Source: Streptomyces longwoodensis
GTDB lineage: Bacteria; Actinomycetota; Actinomycetes; Streptomycetales; Streptomycetaceae
Direction of reading: 5' to 3'
DNA length: 64,000 nt
Assembly: GCF_001514125.1 (NCBI RefSeq)
Contig: NZ_KQ948551.1
Coordinates: 703,314 to 767,313 of the forward strand
Shown: one piece after another, positions 1 to 9,004 of the stretch
How the letters are laid out: each line of letters starts with the position of its first letter
Numbering within the stretch: position 1 is the first letter of the stretch
Notes under the pieces: model-generated
What the model saw: the letters and a program-made list of their open reading frames with translations, nothing else
Told to the model about the DNA's origin: nothing
The model's database searches: none
Program-made: the position numbers and the translations under genes

Positions 1-277
1 ACCCCTCGCCCATCTTGTGCCAGTCGACGGTGCCGCCCTCGCCGGAGGCGCCGAGGACGCGCAGCGCGTTCTCCTCGCCGACCTTCCACTTCGCCGACTT
101 GACGAACTGGAACACCCCGATCGGCCACCCCTGGTTCCAGGCGCGCAGCGCGAGCCCGAAGGCGGCCGTCGACTTGCCCTTGCCGACGCCGGTGTGCACC
201 ACGACCAGCGGACGGTTGCGTCGCTGACGGGTCGTCAGGCCGTCGTCCGGTACGACACTCGGCTGTCCCTGCGGCAT
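1..277 (-). CDS. cobO: Cob(I)yrinic acid a,c-diamide adenosyltransferase CobO, N-terminal part (runs off window)
   Basis: Transfers the adenosyl group of ATP to cob(I)yrinic acid a,c-diamide during adenosylcobalamin synthesis in the cytoplasm. Only the first 92 residues are present; the gene continues past base 1. The start reads MPQGQPSVV and is followed near residue 30 by the CobO-type P-loop GVGKGKST and by AFGLALRAWNQGWPIG, both characteristic of the family. The ATG overlaps the stop of the upstream chelatase gene by one base (TAATG), so translation is probably coupled. It is the fifth gene seen of the riboswitch-led cobalamin operon. The identification is firm despite the truncation. Confidence 0.93.
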   Translation of the reverse strand, partial: MPQGQPSVVPDDGLTTRQRRNRPLVVVHTGVGKGKSTAAFGLALRAWNQGWPIGVFQFVKSAKWKVGEENALRVLGASGEGGTVDWHKMGEG

Positions 278-2280
278 TACGCTGCCCTCCTGCTCGTCCC
301 TTGAACGTCCTTGACCAGTCCGGCGATCGCGTCCGCCCGCAGCTCGTCGAGCGTGACGGCCGTGCCGCCCAGCTCGGCGGCGAGCTGTCCCGCGAGCCCG
401 AGCCGCACCGGCCCCGACTCGCAGTCCACGACCACCGACGCGACCTGCTCGGCCGCGAACAGCCGCGCCGCCCGCCCGGCGAGCGCCACCGGCTCGGGAC
501 CACCGGTGGCCCTGCCGTCGGTCACCACCACGACCAGCGCCCGGCGCGCCGGGTCCCGCAGCCGCTCCACGCGCAGCACCTCGTGCGCCTTCAGCAGCCC
601 GGCGGCCAGCGGGGTGCGGCCACCGGTCGGCAGCGACTCGAGCCGTGCCGCGGCCGCGTCGACCGACGAGGTCGGCGGCAGCGCCACGTCGGCGGCGGAG
701 CCCCGGAAGGTCACCAGCCCCACCTTGTCCCGCCGCTGGTAGGCGTCCAGCAGCAGCGACAGCACGGCGCCCTTCACGGCGCTCATCCGCTGCCGTGCCG
801 CCATCGACCCGGAGGCGTCCACCACGAACAGCACGAGGTTGCCCTCGCGCCCCTCCCGCGCCGCCTGCCGCAGGTCGTCCCGGCGGATCACCAGACCCGG
901 CCCGGACCGGCCGCGCGCCCGCTGGTGCGGGGCCGCCGCCTGCACGGTGGCGGCCAGGTGCAGCTTGGTCAGCGCGCCCCGCGGGCGCCGGGCCCCGGTG
1001 GTGCGGCCGTGTTCGGTCCGGGCCCGCGAGCGCCGCCCGGCGGCGCCCTCGCCGATGCCGGGCACGCTCAGCGCCTTGGTGCGGAACGGCTCCGCGGCCC
1101 GCGCCGCCGGCTGCTCGCCCGCGCCCGCTCCGGACGGCTGCGGCTCGCCGCCGTCGCCCTCCTCGGGGCGCGCCCCGGTGTCGCCGCCGCCCTGCGGGCC
1201 CGCGTCGGGCGCCGGCCCGCCACCGCCGCCGCCCGGACCGTCGGGGTCGGGGTCGTCGTCGGGGGACTCGCCGGAGAACTCCTCCAGCGTCCGGTCCAGT
1301 TTGTCCTCGTCCAGCCCGGGCGCGTCGAAGGGGTTGCGGCGGCGCCGGTGCGGCAGCGCGAGCAGCGCCGCCTGCCGCACGTCCTCGGCGAGCACGTCGG
1401 TCCGCCCGGCCCACGCGGCCAGCGCGGTCGCCGTGCGCGCCATCACGATGTCCGCGCGCATGCCGTCCACCTCGAACGCCGCGCAGGTCGCCGCGATCTG
1501 CCGCAGCGCCCCGTCGCCCAGCCGCACCTGCGGCAGCAGCTCCCGCGCCGCCACGATCCGCTGCCGTACGGCGGCCTCCTCGCCGGCCCAGCGCGCGGCG
1601 AAGCCGGCCGGGTCGTCGTCGTACGCGAGCCGGCGCCGGACCACCTCCACCCGCTGGTCGGGCTCGCGGGAGGCGGCGACCTCCACGGTCAGCCCGAACC
1701 GGTCGAGCAACTGCGGCCGCAGCTCGCCCTCTTCGGGGTTCATGGTGCCGACGAGCAGGAACCGCGCCGCGTGCCGCACCGAGACGCCCTCGCGCTCCAC
1801 GTACGAGGCGCCCATCGCCGCCGCGTCCAGGAGCAGGTCGACCAGGTGGTCGTGGAGCAGGTTGACCTCGTCGACGTACAGGATGCCGCGGTGCGCGTCG
1901 GCCAGCAGGCCCGGCTCGAACGCCTTGACGCCCTCGGCGAGCGCCCGCTCGATGTCGAGCGCGCCGACCAGCCGGTCCTCCGAGGCGCCGACGGGGAGTT
2001 CGACCATCCGGGCGGGCCGGTGCGCGCCCAGCCCCGCCTCGTGCGGCCCGTCCGGGCACGAGGGGTCGGGGGAGGCCGGGTCGCAGGAGAACCGGCAGCC
2101 GGGCACCACGGCCACCTCGGGCAGCAGCGCCGACAGCGCGCGCACGGCGGTGGACTTCGCGGTGCCCTTCTCGCCGCGCACCAGCACCCCGCCGACGGCC
2201 GGCGAGACGGCGTTCAGCAGCAGCGCGAGCCGCAGGTCGTCCTGACCGACGACGGCGGTGAAGGGAAAGGGGGTGGTCAC
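277..2280 (-). CDS. Fused AAA+/VWA chelatase subunit (BchI/BchD-like), probable ATPase partner of CobN
   Basis: A 667-residue protein that probably drives metal insertion together with the large CobN subunit. The N-terminal AAA+ ATPase domain has Walker A GEKGTAKST near residue 36 and Walker B ILYVDEVN near 133, followed by the GTMNPEEGELRPQLLDRFG segment. A long Gly/Pro/Asp-rich linker leads to a C-terminal von Willebrand A domain from about residue 481, whose MIDAS motif DASGS is intact. The arrangement resembles magnesium-chelatase I and D subunits fused in one chain. The GTG start at 2280 lies in a 4-base GTGA overlap with the cobN stop; upstream in-frame codons would fall inside cobN and are not used. 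The cobalamin operon context favours cobalt over magnesium, which is inference. Confidence 0.88.
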   Translation of the reverse strand: MTTPFPFTAVVGQDDLRLALLLNAVSPAVGGVLVRGEKGTAKSTAVRALSALLPEVAVVPGCRFSCDPASPDPSCPDGPHEAGLGAHRPARMVELPVGASEDRLVGALDIERALAEGVKAFEPGLLADAHRGILYVDEVNLLHDHLVDLLLDAAAMGASYVEREGVSVRHAARFLLVGTMNPEEGELRPQLLDRFGLTVEVAASREPDQRVEVVRRRLAYDDDPAGFAARWAGEEAAVRQRIVAARELLPQVRLGDGALRQIAATCAAFEVDGMRADIVMARTATALAAWAGRTDVLAEDVRQAALLALPHRRRRNPFDAPGLDEDKLDRTLEEFSGESPDDDPDPDGPGGGGGGPAPDAGPQGGGDTGARPEEGDGGEPQPSGAGAGEQPAARAAEPFRTKALSVPGIGEGAAGRRSRARTEHGRTTGARRPRGALTKLHLAATVQAAAPHQRARGRSGPGLVIRRDDLRQAAREGREGNLVLFVVDASGSMAARQRMSAVKGAVLSLLLDAYQRRDKVGLVTFRGSAADVALPPTSSVDAAAARLESLPTGGRTPLAAGLLKAHEVLRVERLRDPARRALVVVVTDGRATGGPEPVALAGRAARLFAAEQVASVVVDCESGPVRLGLAGQLAAELGGTAVTLDELRADAIAGLVKDVQGTSRRAA

Positions 2281-5200
2281 TGGTCGTCGCCCTCCAGGTC
2301 GCCTTCGAGCTCCAGATAGGTGGCCCGCAGCCGCTCCAGCGTGTCCGCGTCCGGCTCGGCCCACAGGCCCCGGTCCGCCGCCTCCAGCAGCCGCTCGGTG
2401 ATCCCGCGCAGCGCCCACGGGTTGGACTGCTTCATGAAGTCCCGGTTCTCCGGGTCGAAGACGTACTCGGCGCTGAGCTTCTCGTACATCCAGTCGTCGA
2501 CCACGCCCGCCGTGGCGTCGTAGCCGAACAGGTAGTCCACGGTCGCCGCCATCTCGAAGGCGCCCTTGTAGCCGTGCCGGCGCATCGCCGCCATCCAGCG
2601 GGGGTTGACCACGCGGGCCCGGAACACACGGTGCGTCTCCTCGCCCAGCGTGCGCGTCCTGACCTGGTCCGGGGTGGCCGAATCACCCACGTACGCCTCG
2701 GGGTTGGCGCCGGTCAGGTGCCGGACCATGGCGACCATGCCGCCGTGGTACTGGAAGTAGTCGTCCGCGTCGACCAGGTCGTGCTCGCGGGTGTCGACGT
2801 TCTTCGCCGCCACCGCGATCCGCTTGAACGCGGTCTCCATGTCCCCGCGCGCCGCCCGCCCGTCGAGCCCGCGCCCGTAGGCGTAGCCGCCCCACACCGC
2901 GTACACCTCGGCGAGGTCGGCGTCGGAGCGCCAGTTGCGGGCGTCGATCAGCGGCAGCAGGCCGGCGCCGTACGCGCCCGGCTTGGAGCCGAAGACGCGG
3001 GCCGTGGCCCGGCGCCGGTCGCCGTGCCCGGCGGTGTCCTCGTCGGCGTGCGCCTTGACGAAGTTGCGGTCGGCGGGCTCGTCCAGCTCGGCGACGGCCC
3101 GCACCGCGTCGTCGATCAGCCCGACGACGTGCGGGAAGGCGTCCCGGAAGAACCCGGAGATACGGACCGTCACGTCGATGCGCGGCCGGCCCAGCTCGGC
3201 GAGGGGCACCACCTCGAAGCCGGTCACCCGGCGCGAGGCGTCGTCCCACACGGGGCGGCAGCCCAGCAGCGCCAGGATCTCGGCGATGTCGTCGCCCTGG
3301 GTGCGCATCGCGGAGGTGCCCCAGACAGTGAGCCCGACGGACTTCGGGTACTCCCCGGTGTCCTGGAGGTACCGGGCGACCAGGGAGTCGGCGAGGGACT
3401 GCCCGACCTCCCAACTGAGGCGGGACGGGATGGCCTTGGGGTCGACGGAGTAGAAGTTGCGGCCCGTCGGCAGCACGTTGACCAGGCCGCGGGTGGGCGA
3501 GCCGGAGGGGCCCGCGGGCACGTAACCGCCGTCCAGGGCCCGCAGGATGTGCCCGATCTCGTCGGTCGTGCGGGCCAGGCGCGGCACGACCTCGGTGCAC
3601 GCGAACTCCAGCACGGCGACGGCGTCGGGCAGTTCGGTGCCGACCACGTCCGCGACGAGGGACCGGACGGCGGAGACGTCCCAGCCGCGCTCCTCCAGGC
3701 CCTCCGCGAGCCGCCGGCACAGCTGCTCCAGCAGGTCGACCGCGTCGGACGCGGTGCGCGCCGGCCCCTCCACCAGGTCGGTCAGCTCCACCGGCACCTT
3801 CACCGGGGCGCCGGGCTCGGCCAGCAGTTCCTTCTCGTCCAGCCCGAAGTGGGCGGCCAGCGAGGCCCGCAGACCCGGCAGCGCGTTCGCCTGCCCGCCC
3901 CACACCTGCGAGGCGCGCAGCACGGCCAGGACCAGGTTCACCCGGGGCTCGCCGACCGGACCGCCGCCGAGGACGTGCAGGCCGTCGCGGATCTGGACGT
4001 CCTTGATCTCGCACAGGTAGCCGTCGATGTGCATGACGAACTCGTCGAACGCCTCGTCGTCCGGCTGTTCGTCGACGTGCAGGTCGTGGTGCAGCTCGGC
4101 CGCCTTGACCAGCGTCCAGATCTGCGCCCGCACGGCCGGCGCCTTGGTCGGGTCGAGGTCGCTCACCAGGGCGTACTCGTCGAGGAGTTGCTCCAGTTTG
4201 GCGAGGTCGCCGTAGGTGTCGGCGCGGGCCATGGGCGGCACCAGGTGGTCGACGACCGTGGCGTGCCCGCGCCGCTTGGCCTGGGTGCCCTCACCGGGGT
4301 CGTTCACGATGAACGGGTAGACCAGCGGCAGGTCGCCGAGCACGGCGTCCGGGGCACACCCGGCGCCCAGGCCGAGGCCCTTGCCGGGCAGCCACTCCAT
4401 CGTGCCGTGCTTGCCCATGTGCACGATCGCGTCGGCGCCGAAGCTGTTGTCCAGCCAGCGGTAGGCGGCCAGGTAGTGGTGCGAGGGCGGCATGTCGGGG
4501 TCGTGGTAGATGGCGATGGGGTTCTCGCCGAAGCCGCGCGGCGGCTGGATCATCACGACGACGTTCCCGAACTGCAGGGAGGCCAGCACGATGTCGTCGC
4601 CGTCGACGTACAGGGAGCCCGGCGGCTCGCCCCACGCCTCGGTCATCGCGTCCCGCAGCTCCGGGTCGAGCCGGCCGAACCACTCCTGGTAGTCGGCGAG
4701 CGGCACCCGGGCGGGCGCGGCGGCGAGCTGGTCCTCGGTCAGCCACTCCACGTCGTGCCCGCCGGCCTCGATCAGCCGGTGGATCAACTCGTCGCCGCCG
4801 TCGGGGTACTCGGTGAGCGAGTAGCCCGCGTCGCGGAGCGCGTCGAGGACCCGCACCGCCGAGGCGGGCGTGTCCAGGCCGACCGCGTTGCCGACCCGGG
4901 AGTGCTTGGTCGGGTAGGCGGTGAAGACCAGCGCGACCTTCTTCTCGGCGTTCGGCGTGTGCCGCAGGCGCGCGTGCCGGACGGCGATCCCGGCGACGCG
5001 GGACGCCCGCTCGGGGTCGGCCACGTACACCGGGACCTCGTCCGGGCCCTGCTCCTTGAAGGAGAACGGCACGGTGATGAGCCGGCCGTCGAACTCGGGG
5101 ATCGCGACCTGCATCGCGGCGTCCATGGGCGCGAGGGCCGCGTCGGACTCCTCCCAGGCGCTCCGCGAGGAGGTGAGGCACAGGCCCTGCAGCACGGGGA

Positions 5201-5930
5201 CGTTCAGCTCCGCGAGCGCGCCGACGTCCCACGCCTCCTCGTCGCCGCCCGCGGACGCCTGCGAGGCGTGCGTGCCGCCGGCCGCGAGGACGGTGGCGAC
5301 CAGTGCGTCGGCGCGGCCCAGCAGCTCGTACAGCCCGGCGTCGGCGCCGCGCAGTGAACCGCAGTACACCGGCAGGGCGTTGGCCCCGTGGGCCTCGATC
5401 GCCTCGCACAGGGTGTCCACGAAGGCGGTGTTGCCGCTCAGTTCGTGCGCCCGGTAGAACAGCACGCCCACGGTGGGGCGTCCGTCGCGCAGCGCGTACC
5501 CCTCGTGCACGCCGTACTCCGGCATCCGGTGCGGCTCGGCGAAGCCCTCGCCGGTCAGCAGCACGGTGTCGGAGAGGAACCGGGACAGCTCCAGCAGGTT
5601 CGCGGGACCGCCCTCGACCAGGTACTTCAGCGCCTCCGCGACCACACCCGCGGGCACGCTGGACTCGGCCATCAGCTCCGCGTCCGGCACGGCCTCGCCG
5701 CCCAGCAGCACGGTCGGCACGCCGGACGCCTTCAGCGCGGCCAGCCCGTCCTCCCAGGCGCGCTTGCCGCCGAGCAGCCGTACGACGGCGAGGTCCGCGC
5801 CGCGCAGCAGGTCCGGCAGTTCCCCGGCGACGTCGACGCGGGTGGGGTTGCCGATGCGGTAGTCGGCGCTGGAGGCCCGGGCCGCCAGCAGATCGGTGTC
5901 GGCGGTCGACAACAACAACACTGTGCTCAT
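2277..5930 (-). CDS. cobN: Cobaltochelatase large subunit CobN
   Basis: The 1217-residue large subunit that binds hydrogenobyrinic acid a,c-diamide and cobalt in the aerobic cobalamin pathway. Its length is normal for CobN. The CobN/magnesium-chelatase H-type core is recognisable from segments such as NSFGADAIVHMGKHGTMEWL and LVYPFIVNDPGEG in the middle, and the C-terminal part ends in the usual GMVAMVRHLTG and NPWALRGITERLLEA stretches. The ATG at 5930 overlaps the cobQ stop (ATGA). The matching upstream gene is cobQ and the downstream gene is the chelatase ATPase, so the enzyme's subunits are translated in series. No frameshift is seen. Confidence 0.95.
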   Translation of the reverse strand: MSTVLLLSTADTDLLAARASSADYRIGNPTRVDVAGELPDLLRGADLAVVRLLGGKRAWEDGLAALKASGVPTVLLGGEAVPDAELMAESSVPAGVVAEALKYLVEGGPANLLELSRFLSDTVLLTGEGFAEPHRMPEYGVHEGYALRDGRPTVGVLFYRAHELSGNTAFVDTLCEAIEAHGANALPVYCGSLRGADAGLYELLGRADALVATVLAAGGTHASQASAGGDEEAWDVGALAELNVPVLQGLCLTSSRSAWEESDAALAPMDAAMQVAIPEFDGRLITVPFSFKEQGPDEVPVYVADPERASRVAGIAVRHARLRHTPNAEKKVALVFTAYPTKHSRVGNAVGLDTPASAVRVLDALRDAGYSLTEYPDGGDELIHRLIEAGGHDVEWLTEDQLAAAPARVPLADYQEWFGRLDPELRDAMTEAWGEPPGSLYVDGDDIVLASLQFGNVVVMIQPPRGFGENPIAIYHDPDMPPSHHYLAAYRWLDNSFGADAIVHMGKHGTMEWLPGKGLGLGAGCAPDAVLGDLPLVYPFIVNDPGEGTQAKRRGHATVVDHLVPPMARADTYGDLAKLEQLLDEYALVSDLDPTKAPAVRAQIWTLVKAAELHHDLHVDEQPDDEAFDEFVMHIDGYLCEIKDVQIRDGLHVLGGGPVGEPRVNLVLAVLRASQVWGGQANALPGLRASLAAHFGLDEKELLAEPGAPVKVPVELTDLVEGPARTASDAVDLLEQLCRRLAEGLEERGWDVSAVRSLVADVVGTELPDAVAVLEFACTEVVPRLARTTDEIGHILRALDGGYVPAGPSGSPTRGLVNVLPTGRNFYSVDPKAIPSRLSWEVGQSLADSLVARYLQDTGEYPKSVGLTVWGTSAMRTQGDDIAEILALLGCRPVWDDASRRVTGFEVVPLAELGRPRIDVTVRISGFFRDAFPHVVGLIDDAVRAVAELDEPADRNFVKAHADEDTAGHGDRRRATARVFGSKPGAYGAGLLPLIDARNWRSDADLAEVYAVWGGYAYGRGLDGRAARGDMETAFKRIAVAAKNVDTREHDLVDADDYFQYHGGMVAMVRHLTGANPEAYVGDSATPDQVRTRTLGEETHRVFRARVVNPRWMAAMRRHGYKGAFEMAATVDYLFGYDATAGVVDDWMYEKLSAEYVFDPENRDFMKQSNPWALRGITERLLEAADRGLWAEPDADTLERLRATYLELEGDLEGDDQ

Positions 5931-7435
5931 GCGGGCGCTCCCGGTGGAATGAAAGGCAGTCCTTGCGGCGCGCCCGACTCGATGAGCCGCCACAGCGCGT
6001 CCGTGTCCGCGTGCTGTTCGATCAGGTCGCCGAGCCGGTCGAGCTGCTCCTCGCGCAGCGCGGCGAACGAGGTGTCGGGGGCCGGCACGAAGCGGCGGCC
6101 CGCGGCGGCGGCCACCTCGCGCAGGAACGCCCGCCGGAAGCCGTCCGACTCCAGCGAGCCGTGCCAGTGCGTGCCCCAGGTGTGGCCGACGCGGCAGCCG
6201 TCCAGGAAGGGCTCCCCGCCCCGCACGTCGGCGACACCGTGGTGGATCTCGTACCCCTCGACCGGCTCGCCGAGGGCCTGTCCGGCCGGCCGGGTGAGGG
6301 TCTTCTCGCGGGCGAACCGCACCCGCACGGGCAGCACACCGAGCCCGTCGACCGCGCCGGCCCGTGACTCGACCTCGTCCTCGATGTGTTCGCCGAGGAT
6401 CTGGAAGCCGCCGCAGATGCCGAGGACCGGGCGTCCTTCGGCGGCCCGGCGCACCAGGGCGTCGGCCAGGCCGCGTTCGCGCAGCCAGGCCAGCGCCCGC
6501 ACGGTGCCGCGCGTGCCCGGGACGATCACCAGGTCGGCGTCGGCCAGTTCCTCGGGCCGGTCCACGAACCGCACCACGACGCCCGGTTCGGCGGCCAGGG
6601 CGTCCACGTCGGTGAAGTTGGACATCAGCGGGACCGCGCACACGGCGACCCGCAGCACGTCCTCGCCGACGGGCGGGCTGACCGTGGACTCGCGGACGGT
6701 GCCGCGCAGCGACACACGCAGTCCGTCCTCCTCGTCGATGCCGAGCCCGTGCCGGAACGGCAGCACGCCGTAGGTGCGCCGTCCGGTGAGGCCGTGGAGC
6801 ATGTCCAGGCCCGGCTCCAGCAGCGACACGTCGCCGCGGAACTTGTTCACCAGGAACCCGGCGACCAGCTCCTGGTCCTCGGGCGCGAGCAGGGCGACGG
6901 TGCCGAAGAAGGAGGCGAAGACGCCACCGCGGTCGATGTCGCCGACCACCAGCACCGGCAGCCGCGCGCCCCGCGCGATCCCCATGTTGACGATGTCGGT
7001 GCGCCGCAGGTTGATCTCGGCCGGGCTGCCCGCCCCCTCACAGATCACCGCGTCATACGTGCCCCGCAACTCGGCCAGGCAGTCCAGCACGGTGCCGAGC
7101 AGCCGCTGCTGGCGTCCGCCGTGGTAGCCGCGGGCGCTCATCTCGCCCACCGGCTTGCCCAACAGCACGACCTGACTGCTCTGTTCGCCCCCGGGCTTGA
7201 GCAGTACCGGGTTCATCTGCGCGGTCGGCTCGATCCGGCAGGCCTGCGCCTGCATCGCCTGCGCCCGCCCGATCTCGGCGCCCTCGCGCGTCACGAACGA
7301 GTTCAGCGACATGTTCTGCGCCTTGAACGGCGCCACCTTCACGCCGCGGCGCACCAGCCACCGGCAGATCCCGGCGGTGACGACGCTCTTGCCGGCGTCG
7401 GAGGTCGTACCGGCGACCAGGAGCCCCCCGTTCAC
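5927..7435 (-). CDS. cobQ: Cobyric acid synthase CobQ
   Basis: Amidates adenosylcobyrinic acid a,c-diamide at four side chains with glutamine and ATP to give adenosylcobyric acid. The 502-residue chain begins VNGGLLVAGTTSDAGKSVVT, a DTBS-like P-loop domain, continues through FKAQNMSLNSFVT and ICEGAGSPAEINL, and ends with a class I glutamine amidotransferase domain carrying the nucleophile Cys in ILGICGGFQILGEH (written VLGICGGFQILG) and a late EIHHG. The GTG at 7435 overlaps the cbiB stop (GTGA), which fixes the start. All residues expected of the family are present, and the length is normal. Confidence 0.95.
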   Translation of the reverse strand: MNGGLLVAGTTSDAGKSVVTAGICRWLVRRGVKVAPFKAQNMSLNSFVTREGAEIGRAQAMQAQACRIEPTAQMNPVLLKPGGEQSSQVVLLGKPVGEMSARGYHGGRQQRLLGTVLDCLAELRGTYDAVICEGAGSPAEINLRRTDIVNMGIARGARLPVLVVGDIDRGGVFASFFGTVALLAPEDQELVAGFLVNKFRGDVSLLEPGLDMLHGLTGRRTYGVLPFRHGLGIDEEDGLRVSLRGTVRESTVSPPVGEDVLRVAVCAVPLMSNFTDVDALAAEPGVVVRFVDRPEELADADLVIVPGTRGTVRALAWLRERGLADALVRRAAEGRPVLGICGGFQILGEHIEDEVESRAGAVDGLGVLPVRVRFAREKTLTRPAGQALGEPVEGYEIHHGVADVRGGEPFLDGCRVGHTWGTHWHGSLESDGFRRAFLREVAAAAGRRFVPAPDTSFAALREEQLDRLGDLIEQHADTDALWRLIESGAPQGLPFIPPGAPA

Positions 7436-8376
7436 TTCCCACGTCCCTTCCACAGCAGGCGCGCCCCGGCGGTGACGCCGAGCGCGAGCAGGCCGACGCG
7501 CCGGGACAGCCGTACGGCCCGGTCGATGTCGGTGACGGCGACGGGGCGCCCGGCGGCCCCGTTGAGCACCGGCCGGTGCTCGACCCGGCCGCCGTAGGAG
7601 AGCGTCCCGCCCAGGCGCACGCCGAGCGCGCCCGCGAACGAGGCCTCCACGGGGCCGGCGTTGGGGCTGGGGTGGCGGCCGGCGTCGGCGCGCCAGGCGC
7701 GGACCGCGCCGCGCGGGTCGGGTCCGGCGAGCGCGGCGAGCACGGCGGTCAGCCGGGCCCCCGGCCAGCCGGCGACGTCGTCGAGGCGGGCGGAGGCCCA
7801 GCCGTAGCGCAGGAAGCGCGGCGACCGGTGGCCGACCATCGCGTCCAGGGTGTTCACCGCGCGGAAGCCGAGCAGCCCCGGCACCCCCCCGACGGCACCC
7901 CACACCAGGGCGCCGACCACCGCGTCGGAGGTGTTCTCGGCGACGGACTCCACGACGGCCCGGGCGATCCCGTCGGCGTCCAGCGCCTGCGGGTCGCGGC
8001 CGCACAGGTGCGGCAGCCGCGCGCGGGCCGCCTCGACGTCCCCGTCCCGCAGCGCCCGCCCGACGGCCCCGGCCTCGCGGGCGAGCGAGGTGCCCCCGAC
8101 GACCGCCCAGGTCGCCGCGGCGGTCAGGGCGACGGAGGCGGCGGGGGAGCGGCGCACGGCCCGTTCGGCGACGACCCCGAGGGCGACGGCGCCTCCGGCG
8201 CACACGGCGGTGTGCAGGGCGCCCCAGCCGCGGTGGTCGCGCCACAGGAGGCGCTCCACGGCCCCGGCCGCGCGTCCGAACGCGGCGACCGGATGCCCGC
8301 GGCGCGGGTCACCGAGGAGCAGGTCACCGAGGAGTCCGGCGGCGGCGCCGTACGCATACGAGCGATCGGCACCCAT
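7432..8376 (-). CDS. cbiB: Adenosylcobinamide-phosphate synthase CbiB/CobD
   Basis: An integral membrane protein of 314 residues that attaches the aminopropanol arm to adenosylcobyric acid, forming adenosylcobinamide (phosphate). The family signature LLGDLLLGDPRRGHPVAAFG sits at the N terminus, and VAENTSDAVVGALVWGAVGG with FRAVNTLDAMVGHRSPRF lies mid-chain; these are classic CbiB/CobD blocks. Several hydrophobic segments are visible. It is the first gene after the B12 riboswitch on the minus strand. No strong Shine-Dalgarno sequence precedes the ATG at 8376, which fits translational control by the riboswitch but leaves the exact start slightly uncertain. Confidence 0.93.
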   Translation of the reverse strand: MGADRSYAYGAAAGLLGDLLLGDPRRGHPVAAFGRAAGAVERLLWRDHRGWGALHTAVCAGGAVALGVVAERAVRRSPAASVALTAAATWAVVGGTSLAREAGAVGRALRDGDVEAARARLPHLCGRDPQALDADGIARAVVESVAENTSDAVVGALVWGAVGGVPGLLGFRAVNTLDAMVGHRSPRFLRYGWASARLDDVAGWPGARLTAVLAALAGPDPRGAVRAWRADAGRHPSPNAGPVEASFAGALGVRLGGTLSYGGRVEHRPVLNGAAGRPVAVTDIDRAVRLSRRVGLLALGVTAGARLLWKGRGK

Positions 8377-8467
8377 CGGCTCAGCCGGCCGTGCGCGCGG
8401 GGGCGGGCCGGGGGGTGGTCCTCACATGGCAGCCGAGCATGGCGGTATGTCCTCACTCAGGGTGTCC

Positions 8468-8585
8468 ACGCCCTGGTTCGACGAGACCGGCGGTGAGAGT
8501 TCCTGGCTCCCGGGGTTCGCACCCCGGTGACAGTGGCGGGACCGCGCCGGATTCGCACCGGCTTCCTCTCCTTGCCGCCGTACAT
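8468..8585 (-). promoter_or_regulatory. Cobalamin (B12) riboswitch
   Basis: Read on the minus strand, the leader contains the conserved cobalamin-riboswitch blocks in order: GGAAGCCGGTGCGAATCCGG (8546-8566), GCGGTCCCGCCACTG, a hairpin CCGGGGTGCGAACCCCGG, and the B12 box GCCAGGAACTCTCACC (8492-8507). It lies directly upstream of cbiB and so would control the whole cob operon in response to adenosylcobalamin. No U-rich terminator is visible between it and cbiB, so control is more likely at ribosome access. The boundaries are approximate. Confidence 0.9.
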
Positions 8586-8594
8586 GGCCCCGGC

Positions 8595-8624
8595 AGTCCA
8601 CCACGCCCCCCGAACGACCGTCAA
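8595..8624 (-). promoter_or_regulatory. Probable promoter of the cobalamin operon
   Basis: On the minus strand TTGACG (8619-8624) and TGGACT (8595-8600) are separated by 18 bases, close to the vegetative HrdB-type consensus. Transcription would start a few bases before the riboswitch core, which is the expected position. No transcript mapping is available here. Confidence 0.5.
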
Positions 8625-8690
8625 CTTGCCGTTGACCTGGGGCGGAGGAGTGTGTGGAGGCCCACACGGAAGGGGCCTGCGGGGTCACAG

Positions 8691-8723
8691 CGACGCGGGG
8701 TGCCCGAGGGGCACCCCGCGTCG
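8691..8723 (-). terminator. Strong hairpin terminator after the phosphate-transporter operon
   Basis: A perfect 15-bp stem (8691-8705 with 8709-8723) closes on a 3-base GAG loop, 30 bases after the stop of the small membrane gene at 8753. There is no U-tract, as is common for Streptomyces terminators. It separates the phosphate transporter genes from the cobalamin promoter. Confidence 0.75.
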
Positions 8724-8752
8724 TGTGGTCCTGCGCCGGCGAAACGTCCGGC

Positions 8753-8974
8753 TCAGGCGACGATCAGGCTGATGCCGTACGCCACCGCCGCCGCGCACGC
8801 CGCGAAGCAGGCGTACGCGCCGGTGACCGCGAGGGCGGCCGAGCCGCCCCGGGCCTGGGCCCGCTCACGGGCGGACAGGCCGGCCACGCCGAGGGTGAAC
8901 AGGGCCACGAGGCCCACGGTGACCACGAGGCTGACGCCGAAGACGGAGCCCAGGGCTGCCCAGTCGATCTTCAT
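8753..8974 (-). CDS. Small two-helix membrane protein paired with the phosphate transporter
   Basis: A 73-residue protein with two hydrophobic helices, about residues 10-32 and 46-70, joined by the short basic stretch SARERAQARGG. The start at 8974 has a clear GGAAG ribosome site about ten bases upstream. It lies 30 bases after the phosphate transporter gene on the same strand and before a strong terminator, so the two are almost certainly co-transcribed. No catalytic motif is seen. A role as an accessory or stabilising subunit of the transporter is inferred from gene pairing only. Confidence 0.75.
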   Translation of the reverse strand: MKIDWAALGSVFGVSLVVTVGLVALFTLGVAGLSARERAQARGGSAALAVTGAYACFAACAAAVAYGISLIVA

Positions 8975-9004
8975 GCTGCTTCTCTTCCTTCCGGCCGGGC
9001 GGGC

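Noticed and set aside
301..2319. Long plus-strand reading frames opposite the chelatase and cobN genes
   Set aside because: High GC content opens long antisense frames. Their Arg/Pro/Gly-rich products have no recognisable domain, while the minus-strand proteins are clear families.
8508..8526. A hairpin resembling the T-arm of a tRNA (GGGGTTCGCACCCC)
   Set aside because: It belongs to the riboswitch on the other strand. No acceptor, D-arm or anticodon arm can be built around it.
8422..8688. An 88-residue minus-strand reading frame over the region before cbiB
   Set aside because: It covers the B12 riboswitch and promoter. Its composition does not look like a protein, and the RNA motifs explain the conservation.
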